Part shown: in pieces, positions 20,461 to 32,713 of the stretch | How positions within the stretch are numbered: position 1 is the stretch's first letter | How the letters are laid out: each line of letters starts with the position of its first letter | Assembly: GCA_000934455.1 (NCBI GenBank) | Contig: KN883731.1 | Span: 33,162-70,079, forward strand | Direction of reading: 5' to 3' | Source of the DNA: Apostichopus parvimensis | Taxonomy: Eukaryota > Echinodermata > Holothuroidea > Aspidochirotida > Stichopodidae | Length of the DNA stretch: 36,918 bases | The notes under the pieces: model-generated | Told to the model about the DNA's origin: nothing | Seen by the model: the letters and a program-made list of their open reading frames with translations, nothing else | The model's database searches: none | Translations under genes and position numbers: made by a program

Positions 20461-21440
20461 CTATAAGCCTCTAAAGAAGATCCTGCTGGGATCGAAACGT
20501 CACTCTGACTTTTATATTTTACAGACAAGTGCTGTTAAAACTGTTAAATAAAATGTATTTTGACGTAAATGCCGGCTGCCAGATGTAATTTAACAGCAGC
20601 CTTTTTTTTATCTTCTTCTTTTTGAAAACCAGTGCAACGCTTTTTAACGGGTACTTTCGAACCGTAGAATCACGTCGTTAGAATTCAGTTTAAGAACAGC
20701 TCCTCTCATGTAAACGTTTCCTCCTGTTATCAGATGATTTTTGACTAATTTTGTACTTACTTCATCACTGGGCAATGAATGCCACTGTTCAATGTGTAAC
20801 TCATAATTATTAGACGAAGTGCTGTTTTATAAATGATAAATGTTTCAGAGTCAATTCAGCTATGTATAACGATTTTGTGTATTAAAGATAACAGTGAACA
20901 CTGTCACTTTAGTTTTAGCAAAAACAAGTTACAGTTTTCAAGCAACAACCACATCATTTCATAAATTAAATACATTATGTTCATAATTAGGCACCGACAT
21001 TACATAGCGGGAATATAACCCACAAAAGTTTGGTAACACCTTCACTTTGAATATGTAAATTGGACAGTGTCCCGATGTATTTTAATTGACACAAAACAGG
21101 GATAAGTGTAATATTGTAAATTCACACAAAGGTTAAATATTGGACATCGAGTCATTATATCCACGGTTAAAGACGTTTATTCTTGAATAACGTTAAGCAA
21201 TTAAAGTGGCATTCTCACTGCTATGGTGAATGTTAATTTAAAAGGTATAACGGTACGGTACATCTACTTCAATAATCTCCAGTTACTTTACAGAACGGGT
21301 TGTGAACGTGATGACAATGAATGCACATGCTATATAACGTTCTCGTGTTATTTTAGCATTAAAAAATTGCTATAATATACGGACGGCGTGCCACAGTAAT
21401 ATTACGAAAAAATTTCACTTTAATTTACAATTTATTTTAA
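20461..21440. mobile_element. B-only insert of about 1 kb with dispersed repeat module, copy 3
   Basis: Unit A (about 3260-3310) lacks this block. Its left end (20461-20620) carries the module seen at 14777-14894 in reverse orientation, including GGATCGAAACGTC at 20489-20501, preceded by AAGAAGATCCTGCT. The rest is AT-rich with no coding capacity that I recognise. The class is unknown, and the insert may be composite. Confidence 0.6.
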
Positions 21441-23262
21441 CAGTTCAGATAGGCAGTTTTTAACATCTGTTCTTTCACTTACAAACACTTTTTAAAAGTT
21501 GTAATGTCACCGGAACAACTAAATTAAAGGATCGTGATAGAATTTGCCAGTATATCTTGTGACCAACCTCAGCATACCGCATGATAATGTATCTATATAA
21601 AGGTAGTCAGGAAAAGTTAATACGGGAAAAAATATTTGTAAGATATTCCTCTCAATTATATTAATGTTTGAATATTAATACTGAGAAGGGGGGGGGGTGC
21701 CGGCTTTTTAAAAAGCTATTCTGTCACTCTTTATGATTGAAACTAAACGTCTGTGCACACTGGTACAGTTGTAAAATTTCTGCTGAAAGTAACTAGAAAT
21801 AAATATGAACGTAGAAAAGACGGAACATTTAGAAGGAGACTGTCTTCTTAAGTATAAGGTAAATGGGGTGAGTGATATGTAAATAATTAACTACAACAAG
21901 TAAATTTTCGAGTTATCAAGCATCGATATTTTCAATTATTAAATGGGAAGATAAAATATTAACATTTATATGAGGATTTTCTCGAGTACGTTTACTCAGA
22001 TATTTCGTATAGAGTCATATTAAACTCCTGCGATAAACGATATGGAGAGAAAAATGACATGCGAGGTTGAAATACTTTTTGACGGTATGATAACTTGGGT
22101 TGAAGAGAAAATTGAAGGTGATGGGTAAATATGCATCGTTAAATATGGTTTAATGAAATAGATGTAATCACTTGCTGGTCTGAGTCACAATCCCCTCATT
22201 TAAAGGAGGACAGACATCATCTTTGTCAAGTATAACGCTTTTAAAAAATGGAAGCATTGAACCGCCGAAATACAATATTGGGATTACAATTTAAAGCATA
22301 AGAAACTAAATTAAACCATCATATTGTGTAGTCCTGTGTTAATTGTAATGAATGCAGAAAATTAATTCAGTTTGTTTTAGTTTATATTATTGCAAGAACA
22401 TCTTCGAATACGGTAATCGAAAGCATGGCTGTATTTCGATAAAAGAAGAAATATCGGAATAACACACACTTTCAGCTCTTTCGAATAAAAACGGCGATGG
22501 TTTCTTTTTCTTTTTTGAGTTAGTAGAAATAATGTATGCCGTATAACGTTTGCTGATATGTTAATATTTGCATGCGTTTTTACGTCATCATGATGTTAAG
22601 TAAACTTCACAGCTGAGGAGTACTTAGAAGTTAACACGGTGTTAAAATATGTCAATATGCTCTAAGTTATCCCCCTGCACCAACAAGATATATTAATAAA
22701 AAGAACTGAATATGTAAAGCAATCTGTAGTCTACTTGACATTCTCGATGAAATACAGATACAATGAATTGATTACATTCCCCCAGAAAATAACAAAAGGA
22801 GGACTCTGAATACATTCGACCAAACAAAGATTTCAACGAAAATACGACAGAACGTGGGGAAATGAGAATGGGACAAACAGTTGCAGATTTTAACAAATTT
22901 CGATTTCAGAAATTTCGAAGGTTTTTTCTTTAGACTTTTTTTTGTAAGCTTTATCATAACTGTTTGTCTATCTTATAACGCCTAGAAATTGTATGCATGC
23001 TATATGCTAGACGAGGGTTCCAAACTTCAACATGAGAAAAAACTTAACTTTATCCGATCAGACTCAACTCACAAGGAAAGCGTTATCAAGATCAATAAAT
23101 AAATAAAATAGTTCAGAAACTTAGTAAAACTTGGTACTGCGAAAGGCTTAATATTGCTAAAACGTTTTCTCCCACACAAATAGGTATATTATAAAGCATT
23201 TTACAGTTTTTACAGTGAGTAGAAGGACACTCACCGAATATCCATCAAAATAAATGATTTAT

Positions 23263-23322
23263 ATATGAATCTAGTCTCAAAGTACGGTATAGATATGAAT
23301 CTAGTCTCAAAGTACGGTATAG
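23263..23322. repeat. Perfect 30-bp tandem repeat, two copies, unit B
   Basis: Bases 23263-23292 and 23293-23322 are identical. The equivalent repeat in unit A (5164-5222) is imperfect, so B has been homogenised or re-duplicated. Confidence 0.9.
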
Positions 23323-23940
23323 CAATTTTAGGATGATTTTTGTTTTGCCATCTCTTGTTTTCCTGTCTGTAATAGCAGCCACGTTTCGTTCATGTAAAAT
23401 AGATATTACAATTTAGCTTGAATAAATCAGTTAGTTGGTTTTATAACAATGAAGTCGAAACTATTTCACATCTTCCTCTCTCTCTCTCTTTCTTTTGTAT
23501 GTTTTAAGTATGGATGTAGAAATCCTTGAATATATTTTTTGGTTGTTATGGAGGGCATAACTTTATAAAGTTTAAAACTATCTCTGTATTTTATTTGGTG
23601 CAAATTTGAATATGCCTGAAATAGTAAGTAATAATAATTAACTTAATCAGTAAGAACATTATAATGAAGGGAAAACTATAATTACTTATACATGAAAACT
23701 TAAAAAGTCGATTCTTCGTGACACAAATTGTTAAATTAATATCAAGCATTATACTAACATATTCATGTACATATTTGATTTTATAGACGGAATCTTTTGT
23801 ATGAATTCTCGAAGTAAAAATGACTGAGTGAAATATTTAGTAAAACAGCTAAAGGGGGGTGCAGCAATTGCTAATATAATTCTACTTAATTGATCTCATT
23901 TTGAGAAAATGTGACCAGAATTTTTAGTTTACACTCTTAC

Positions 23941-23966
23941 CAAATCTTTTCGACTTTTGGATCATT
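23941..23966 (-). CDS. Gene 2 exon 2 (26 nt)
   Basis: TGTAG acceptor, GTAAGAG donor. At phase 0 after exon 1 it reads NDPKVEKI plus two bases (TG). Same size and phase as in gene 1, with one Asp/Asn change. Confidence 0.62.
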
Positions 23967-25335
23967 CTACAAACTATGATTTTCTAAAGATATTTAAAAG
24001 TCACAAAAAAGAAATATTTTCCTTCACCAATGTCTATATTTCGACACAAAGAATAAACAGAATAAAAAGTTGCAATATCGTTGTATATAGACGAGATTGC
24101 TACGTTAATTTATTCTACTAGCGTTTTTCGTGGATTAATGAAGGATTTTTCAAAAAATAATTGAAGGATGTGATCCGCAGAAATAGAAGGTAAATTTATT
24201 GTTAACGTAAAACCTTTAAACTAAATGAAACTAGTTTTATAAATAGATTTAGAAAAGAAAGAGCAAACAAGAAAGAAATATATATGTACTAGTATTTACT
24301 TTGTTTACTTCGTGCCTAACAAATTGTACTTTTAATTTTGAGGGGATTATGATAAATCATACTATTAAATTTGATATTAAAGCCCCCACCAAATGTAGTT
24401 CATTCGCTAGACGAGTTAAGCTTCCTTTCAAATAACGAAGCAGGATTGGAGAAAAATTGCTGTTTTTTGTTGTTGCTCAGTGTAACAAATAATTAATACA
24501 CGAAAATTGGATTAATGCAACCATATTTTGAGTAAATACTCTACAGCTTTGGTAAACCGAAAAATGGTTGACTTTATTTTCTATTAAGGCGTATTGTCGT
24601 AACACATTTTATATTTGAAATACTACATACCCTAAAAGTAAGAAAAGTGAGATAAGGTTGATGTTGGCGAGAGGACTTATAGACATATAGGAACTGACAT
24701 TAATATAATATAATCTAAAATAAACTATAGTGTGTGGATACAAGTTTTGAATGAAAATAGAAGAAAATGTCACAGAATATTACTCGAATCTAAAGTAGAA
24801 AAGATAGTGTGTGCAACTATACGGAATAAAGTTAGTCTATAGAAGAACGTACAGGTAAACCGATTACAGTTTGGTAACAATTTGGAAAGTTTGAAGTTAA
24901 CGAACAGATAAACTGAGTAGTAAAGAACAATTATGTATATACAGCTTGTAATTTTGACATCTACTTGAAAAATAGATAGGAAGGCAAGGGGGTGATAGAC
25001 AAGAATTATTATTTAAAAAATGTATGCAAGTTTGAGTGGTTAGTTATGAAAAGAAAATATAAAGGACAAAACAAATGTTCTTGTTCTTAAGAAATCTGGA
25101 AAAACGATTTCTGTTCAAAATGAAAGCCAGAAATCTATCAGCAAGTCTGTCAATTAGCAGAGAACTTTTTCTGCTTTTGACGTTTCCAAAAAAAATTATC
25201 GATTGAAGCAAACAGAATATAAAAAAAGATGGAGGGTAAAAAAGGTTACAAATGTTTTCCATAACTTTACGAAATATCAAAGCTGAATTATCAGCTAAAA
25301 GAAGAAGGAAAAATTAAGAACAATTTCGGACTTAC
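23967..25335 (-). other. Gene 2 first intron
   Basis: AT-rich non-coding DNA, colinear with 5855-7230. No exon recognised. Confidence 0.55.
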
Positions 25336-25422
25336 CAATTCTTGAGAGTTCGCTGCATTTTGAGCTATCGATGCAAAAATGGTGATTTTTAAAATGATAC
25401 TGTAGAGATGAAACTCCTCCAT
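25336..25422 (-). CDS. Gene 2 exon 1: signal peptide
   Basis: ATG at 25422 in ACAATGG context, 29 codons, GTAAGTC donor, phase 0. MEEFHLYS is followed by the hydrophobic core IILKITIFASIA and then QNAANSQEL, a classical secretion signal. Three residues differ from gene 1 only by exchange (LNAAKS against QNAANS), with no indel, as expected for a coding exon. An open frame continues upstream to about 25566, but the signal peptide favours this start. Confidence 0.84.
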
Positions 25423-26322
25423 TGTGACTTTTGTACACTTTGTTGGTCTCGATGCAACAGATGGAAATGACAAACAGTAACACTGTTGGTGGAAATAACT
25501 TGTAAGAAAGCAACCCACGCAGTGACACGTCATAAATCTACCGAGGCCAACTTGGGACTTTGACATATTTTATTTTAACTCGTTTGAGTACTCAAATACG
25601 TTGTCATGTATGTTTCTGTCTATACATGTTTCTGTCTGCTTTTCAATTAATCAAAAATTTATATATTTTTAAGGCAGCAGCCATTCATTTAAATTTTTAA
25701 AGTGTTATTCGCCTTATACGGTGCCATAATTAATTGAGCTTTCCTCACGACCATGCCTCGACAATATATATATATTATGCATTAGAACATATACCCATGC
25801 ACGAATGTTGTGTATATGATATACTTTATTTTATGAGAAACATGAATAAGTTGTTATTTTACAGCTCTTTGTAAGGGCGATTAAAGTTGGAGTTTTCTGC
25901 CTTGCAGCAGGTTTTTATACTGATTATGAAAAGCTCTATATACTAATTATTTTAATAGATCAAATTTTATGTCAAGTAGCGAATCTTTAAATAATCCGAA
26001 ATTTCTGACAGTGATCCTGTTTGTGACTTAATACTCACTATAAAGTGTTATAATACGGGATCATGGGTCTTCCAGTAGCGTGTGGAAGAGGCAGGTACAG
26101 CCTTGAAATTAGTACTTCAATCACTTCAAGAAAAACATGAACGATTCCACTTGATTTTTCGTTGATTTCTTCTATTTTTCTGTTCTCAAATTAATATATA
26201 AATCATTACGATATCAAAAGCCGGCACGTTTTATTCAGGCCTTCTTATTTCACCCTAAAGCTTTCCTAGGGACACTATTATTATTGGGTATTGTTCACAA
26301 TTAGTGGAATTAATCACTTCCC
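25423..26322. other. Upstream region of gene 2
   Basis: Presumed 5' UTR and promoter of gene 2. The first 130 bases upstream of the ATG are the most conserved with unit A. At about 26090-26120 it shows the site that carries a SINE in unit A, here without it. No promoter element can be named with confidence. Confidence 0.4.
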
Positions 26323-26817
26323 TTAAAGTACTACGGTCACCTATCCAATTTGCCCCATATTCAGTACTTTTTCGAAATGTTCTTTTCGTTTCCATCATAT
26401 ACACATTTGAAGTCTTGATAAATCTGGAAAAACTAATTAAATACGTGCAAACTAAATTTCTTATTTTAGACCCTCATAAGTTAACCCTTCATTTCAAGCC
26501 CACAAATATCATTTGAATGTTCCTCTTTTCAAAGAAGACAATAAAAAATATCAAAAAATCGCCTTAGGCCACAGACCTGTGTTCAGTGTCCTTGAAACGA
26601 AGGTTGTAGAAACAATGAATAACATAACAGTAATTAGACGGTCACTCCCTTTACATCATCAATGCGCATAAATAGATAATGTTTATTCATAAATAAAACT
26701 AGAATTAAGAATATACATCTTTGAAAGATTTTGATGGAAGTTGCAGCTATGTTTATGATTTCTAATGCCTAAGAGTGATAAGGACGATGTTGTTCATAGG
26801 TTTCCGTAGACCTTTAA
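26323..26817. mobile_element. TTAA-flanked element of about 0.5 kb, B only
   Basis: TTAA occurs at 26323-26326 and again at 26814-26817. Just inside lie imperfect inverted ends: AG-TA-CTACGG-TC-ACC at the left and, reversed, AG-GT-CTACGG-AA-ACC at the right. Unit A (8796-8830) lacks the body but keeps a CTACGGTATTAATTAAC string, which could be a footprint or a deletion remnant. The size and TTAA fit a non-autonomous piggyBac-like element, although the termini do not begin with CCC. No transposase frame is present. Confidence 0.45.
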
Positions 26818-29167
26818 AATATTACCATTAATTAACAAATTGCTCCAAACAACCAATCACAGGCAGTTTTCTATTAGCTCCGCCTACATGCTTGCCGCCG
26901 AGAAAGGCAGCCTGACATCTGAAATAAATCCATTGTTCTGGAACGGTTACATTAAGATCACGTTAAAAAAAAATATTAATAATAACAATTTCTTAACTGG
27001 ATGAGGAAAGACCTTCCATGTATGCCATTAAGTCTGGGAGATATATCCAGGGTATAACTATAAGGGATTTAAAAGAGTTTTACAGAGTAAATTAAATTTT
27101 CGTTATACACGATACTAGTATTTGAAAACGTGTCATGGTGAGAAACTGGTTTGTAGAGAACAATCGCGTTTGTTTTGAATACGTATTCGTATTCGTATTT
27201 GTATAACTATATACTACATGACAGGATAAATAAACAGACTGAATACGTTTTCTGTTACCAATCTTGTTTAGAGTTACGCATCGTTGCGTGAAGATTTACC
27301 TCCTGCGTCTTTAATATGTCACGTGATGATTGACCTATAGCCACACCTACATATATACGATTTCTGCTGATAGACGGATACACGCAACTCACTTCCGCTT
27401 ATACAGTCAGTAACTGACTTGGGTTTCATTTGTAATGTTTGATGTATATAAACCACAACCGTGTGTTCAGTTCTGCTCATTTCGTGTGTTTTTGCCTAAA
27501 GCAACGATGTGTTGTTGTAGTTTTGTTTGGGGGGGGGGGACAACAAATTCTCAATAACACACTCAGGCTACAAGTTCAGCATGATCCGATCAACCTCGTA
27601 GGTGTCAGTCCGCGAAACGTAGATCTGCTCTGTAACAAATATTTTGGAACATAACATTTTCAGTTTGGGCAAAGATGGGCAATCATCACTTATAAACACT
27701 GAAATTAAAAGTTGTATATTCTTATACTGTCATGTCCTCAAAATGAGTCCCTACACACTTTACATGTTCAACCCGGGTAATAATATTAGTAATATCATAT
27801 CGGTCTTCGGCGGTGAATTGCGAAACAAACTATAGTGTATCGTTTGAAATGGAACTACAAGAACAAAAGATTCTTAATTAGCCGAACACACTAGAAATAT
27901 GTAACTAGAACACATTCAGTGTTATTCAGCTATAACGTATAATGGTTATATTATTAGCAATTGAAGTTGTTCCTTTCAAAAGTTAGTATTTATATGACAC
28001 ACACACAAATACAAACTAGAACAGATATAGCTATCTCTGTCGGTATACGATTCATTGAAACTAACCTATTTTGACTGACTTCCACCCTCCATTACTCCAC
28101 GAAGTGGATCAATGTAGGTGGTCTGGGACGTCATTAAGGCTAATATTCTTCAGAAGCTAAGTTCCTTTTCCACTTCAATCTTTCTGTTGCTTTATCCTTG
28201 AAAAATGATACATTTGTAATGCTTGCTTAGCTTTCAATATTTTATGTAGGCTATTTTAAAATGATCGCAATGCAACTTCTCATTGTAATATTATACTCTT
28301 ATGTCATAAAAAGTGCTTTTAAATATTATAAGCAAAACAATAAACATTTCTGCGTAGTTGCCTTGATAACATAGTTGACTATGCAATAGTGCTACATGCA
28401 TTTACAGAATATCACCAAATTTGATAATGTTCTATCTACGACATACCCATTTCGATGAGAATGTGATTTGAACATATCGATGCAAACATTTCCAGTAGTT
28501 GCTTTACCTAATCAATTTCAGCCAGCGGACTTTCCCTTAAAATGAAAAACTAAAACCAAGCGAACCGAATCAGTATTTCTTATTCATTTGCGTGAGGTGT
28601 TCACAGCGTTTGCACTACAAGGTCCAAGAGGATTATTGGGTTCATTTCTTAAAATATGCCATATTATTATACCTTAACATTTGGAGCTATTACCACTCCA
28701 TGGTATTTCAAGCAGCTTATGGTCGCCAACTCTATCGATTTTTGCTTGAAATAAGAGTAGACTACAATATATCTACAATAGAATAGAATAACTCCATATA
28801 CCTTCGTAGAGCAGATTGGAAATGGACGGTAATAGAAAATGTTTTCTGTTGATTAAACCTGCAATGTAAGCATGCGCGACTATATATATTGTCTACTTTG
28901 AATGGAGTTTTCCAAATTGTATAATTTTCGTTGGTGTAGTCAGTGTTAAGAGCAACCACCCCAACCCACTCAACCAATACATCTATTCATTACTGATGCA
29001 GCCCGACCAGGGAGCCGGATGAAGTCTTTCGACTTCCTAGCCCGATTTAATTGTAGAGATAAAAATCCCCTTCCTATCTCTGTTCTAGCAGTGCCTTCCA
29101 AGTTCCAACTACCATGATTAGTGTCATAAACATTTGACGAACGTGGATATACACAGTTCGACATGAC
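26818..29167. other. Intergenic region between genes 2 and 3, part 1
   Basis: Non-coding, colinear with about 8829-11300 in unit A. It contains the conserved CCAAT/GCTCCGCC block near 26847-26890, a B-only stretch of about 100 bp near 27225-27310, an E-box near 27320, a run of G near 27528-27538 and a shortened internal repeat (27905-28155). Confidence 0.45.
27905..28155. repeat. Internal dispersed repeat, copy B1 (internally deleted)
   Basis: Matches 9890-10345, but jumps from the TATCTCTGTC block straight to GGTATACGATTCATTG, so about 190 bases of the middle are missing. Its right part is closer to copy A2 (GGTATACGATTCATTGAAAC) than to A1, which hints at exchange between copies. Confidence 0.65.
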
Positions 29168-30382
29168 ATCTTGCACTCACAGCGGACGCGTGTTACTCCC
29201 GCACCGGTTGGTTGCATCGGTAATACCACCGTCAGCGATCATTCACAGGATTTTCAACTTGAACTGTATGCAGATTGTACGCAGCCTATTAAAACTCATA
29301 TATACGAACGTCAATATGAATATTAATATCGCTGGAATACCACGACACCCAGTTTGAATCACAAACATGATACCTACGACGACGTCGAGCGTGTGTAGAA
29401 ATCATCTTCATCGCCGCAATTTCAAAAGATGTTCCGCTGTGTCTTGCGCCCCTGTCTTTATTTTCTTCCACTTCGAGAAAATTATTGCTTACTAATCGAA
29501 GGGTAATACATGCATTAAATATACTTTTCAAAATTCAGTGAATTTTTCGATTAAAGAGATGACCGATAGCCAACTCTGGTGATAATATGGACATACAATT
29601 ATTGTGTGCGTAGTATACTGTAGCTTAGGCTATAACCTATGTATTTCTAATGTCAATTGTCATTCAGTGTGTGGAGGTCGGGTGAGACAGACTCGAGACA
29701 GCAAAAGAGAAAGCAACACAACTTAAGTCAGAGCTGAACTGAACTGTACTTCACTTGTACCACACACAGTGTACTGTACTAGTACTCCCTCAACATTCTA
29801 TCTAGCCATTACAACAATGCACAAGAACAATTGATGATTACATATTGAGCATTCCACATACCCCTACAACTAGTACAAGTGTATGTGTGACCCTGTTCTT
29901 AGTGAAGTTAGTGATACTGCTGTGTAACGGAGACCTAGCCTAAGCTTGCCTAGTTTCATAATTTCCAACAATAACAACAGTTGCGCAATCGAAGTCCTCG
30001 AACACAGTAAACGTAACTCATATTTTCCTTCATAATATATAAATGACGGGGATAATAACCATTTATTAGTTCATAGAAACTAATTAAATAACTTTGAAAG
30101 TAATATATTACTATTAATAGTAGAGAAGTTTAAGCAAAGAATAATCACATAATATTTATACTTGTTCGAGTCAATTATTAATGGATTTCTAATACTACCG
30201 TAGTGAGTTTTAGCTCCGCCTATTTTTAATATTGGGAGTGTGTAAATTCATGTATCAGAACCAATCAACAGTCGAGAAATAAAGTTCATGAATATAGTAT
30301 AATTAATCGCAATTCCTAAAATCTGCCAGTGGTCGCTGGTGATACATGAATATGATACATATCCACACCTGATACGAAGGTT
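29168..30382. other. B-only segment of about 1.2 kb
   Basis: Unit A reads TTCGACATGACGTCAG without interruption near 11299-11313. In unit B, ACATGAC at 29161-29167 and ACATGAC at 30383-30389 enclose 1.2 kb of extra DNA, compatible with an insertion that made a 7-bp target duplication. I found no inverted ends, poly(A) or recognisable protein. Small open frames (for example 29289-29531, minus strand) resemble nothing known to me. Confidence 0.55.
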
Positions 30383-30389
30383 ACATGAC

Positions 30390-32713
30390 GTCAGACTTCA
30401 ATCGTAATCGTGATTGGTGGAACATCGTGTCAAATTTATCGATGCTTCATTAAGTAAACATTGCAATACAACAAATCAAAATAAACAACCTCTGTGGAAA
30501 TTTTCTTTAACTTGGTGATACGAAACGGATCTGAATTCACAATCAGAGTCGGGAAAATGATATATAATAGGACGAATTGTATTTGCAGGCAAGTCCATTG
30601 AAGCCCTTTAATAAACTACTGATCGATAGCAGAGCAATTTGCTAGGACTCGGCAGGTTACACAACTGTCTATTTCGTTACAGAGCTATGACGTACCTTAC
30701 TATATATTCACTGGCATATTCAGGTCTATATTCAGGTTGCATATGTGCAATACAACTTTTTTTTAAACTCATTCCACAATATTCTAAAATACTGAGGTCA
30801 GTTGAAGGGATTTGCAGTTAACGTAATTACGAAATTAGGTTTAGTATCAAACATAAAACGGTTCATAGCTGAAAATTACAGGCTCACGACGTACAATGGT
30901 CTTGAGAAACATGTAATAACGTAACAGATAACCGTTTCTGAAGGATACTTCTGCAAACATATTTCAATGGTATTTTATATGGTAATAGTTATGTAATACA
31001 ATGTAATGGTTATGTTATTAACAATTGAAGTTGTTACTTTCAGGCATGTATCAAAAGTTATAATTTATATATCACGCAAAAAAATTAGAACAGATAGCTA
31101 TCTCTGTCAACAACAACAAAATCAGAGTAATCAATCAAGGAAAATCATAACCTCAAGTATCCGTGTTTGATATGTGACGTTATCGTTAAAGCGATATGGT
31201 ATGCCGGTTGCAGACAATGTAACTATTATTTTAATTAGAGAGTTTCAAGAGAAAGTCTTCAACCCTGTTAGTTGAAAACCCATCTCAGTATTTTGTTATT
31301 AACTCGGTATGTGGTTATTGAAACTAACCTATTTTGATGACTTCCACACTCCATTACTCCAAGAAGTAGATTATAGGTCTGGGACGTCGTTACAGCTAAT
31401 GTTCTTCTTTAAAGTCTGCTCCATGAGGATGGATTACTTGACACCAGTAACATGCAATTGGTACACCAGGGAATATAATCGAAACACATTGGCTGTCATG
31501 TAAGCACAGTTGCATTAAGAGCACAATTGACGTCGCGAGAAATTTGGAAATGTGTGTGTGGAGAGGTGGGGAGGGGGAGGGGTGGATGGGCACACAAATA
31601 AGAGAGTATCATTATGGGCCTGGGTACAAACTGCTCGTAGTGAAAGTTGACGCCACACGCACCAGTCTGAGCGCAGGGCACGTATGCCAAATCGTCGTGT
31701 GGGCCCAGGAACCCACTTTGTGGCCCATAATCGGGTGAAGCTTTTCGGCTTCCTTAGTTTCCATACGTAGTTTCAGCTTTTGTTTGAAGCAGATGTTTGA
31801 AAAATCAGATTCACATAAATATAGTATGTACCGAGGTCAAATAGTTGTGTATCTACCTGCTATTTTCTTAAAGTATGTTTTATATTGGACTTGGCAATGG
31901 GAATTCGGGGATCCAAAGGACCACAGAGATAGTGGCAGACCGATCTGTAAACCTAGTCTATTCTTTTGGTTTATGGAGCCTGCTCTTCATCTATAGAACA
32001 TCAATATATTGGAAAGGGCTGTCTTTCTGTTCTCGTCTTTGTGGTAAGCGGTTCAGGCCTGTGCGTAGCTCTGCGAAAATCCGTCAGTAGACAATCATTA
32101 ACTCTTCAAAGTGAAAGTATAGTTTTAATCAAAGATGTTTAATATCACTAGCAAGAAATAGACTTAGTAGTCACAACAAACAAGTAAAACAAAAGCACCA
32201 ATATTCAATCATTGTCATATATGATTTTTTTCGTTATTTATTCTTCTACACATTACCAATGATTAAACCACGGGCCCTTTGGAATAAAAATGCAAAACTG
32301 CATTCAGATGGAAACAAATTGGAATATTAATTAGAACAATTAGTTTGGTTTCAACTATGTTCTTCTGTTATAGGGAAACTAACGAAAATTAATATAAAAA
32401 ATCGTTCCTTTCGCTCGTAGAGTTACAAAACCAAATTTCTTTGAAGGTCAATAGCCATTGCTTGTGTGTAGTTACTTTCCGCCTTGTTCATCTAAATCTT
32501 AAGATAAAGTTGGAGGGAGGCGAAGTTGCAAACAGCCGGCCGTCAAAGTTTGGCTCATCTTTGTCAGGTTATAATGGATAAATACAGTTTTCTTTAATCG
32601 TCAATATCGACCAGCCTGTTAAGTATAATGTTTCTAAAAGTTCCAATGCAGATCTTTAAGGTATATACCGGGTAGACATATATACTTGTTTCTTGCTATA
32701 GACTATTTTAGGG
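30390..32713. other. Intergenic region between genes 2 and 3, part 2
   Basis: Colinear with about 11310-13263 of unit A, and includes the 3' flank of gene 3. It holds internal repeat copy B2 (30990-31420) and a G-rich stretch near 31553-31590. Short open frames on both strands are not conserved as proteins. The 3' UTR end of gene 3 is not defined. Confidence 0.45.
30990..31420. repeat. Internal dispersed repeat, copy B2
   Basis: Nearly full-length match to 9890-10345, with the landmarks ACAGATAGCTATCTCTGTC, TGACGTTATCGTTAAA and CTGTTAGTTGAAAACC. It sits where unit A has only the partial copy A2, so A2 has probably lost its left part. Confidence 0.65.

Larger units (their letters stand above)
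18506..23940 (-). other. Gene 2 long intron
   Basis: About 5.4 kb, colinear with 957-5828 but with B-only segments at about 19600-19945 and 20461-21440. It lacks the A-only 1621-2330 piece. The open frames at 18542-18810 match those at 993-1261 but show no coding-type constraint. A predicted phase 2 to phase 2 exon was not located. Confidence 0.6.
13264..25422 (-). other. Gene 2, complete locus: secreted TIL-EGF-fibrinogen domain protein
   Basis: The gene spans from the signal-peptide ATG at 25422 to the stop at 13264. Exons in order: 25336-25422 (signal peptide), 23941-23966, 18497-18505, 18126-18156 (coiled coil), one or more exons in the N gap, 16966 to about 17230 (first fibrinogen domain, middle part), 16570-16778 (TIL), 15998-16309 (TIL tail, EGF, start of second fibrinogen domain), 15325-15592 (fibrinogen middle), 13264-13511 (fibrinogen C-terminus). 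Joining the two halves across the gap is an inference from gene order in the repeat; one small exon between 18506 and 23940 appears still missing. Likely role, from family: a soluble lectin or agglutinin that binds glycans or microbes outside the cell. Confidence 0.72.
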
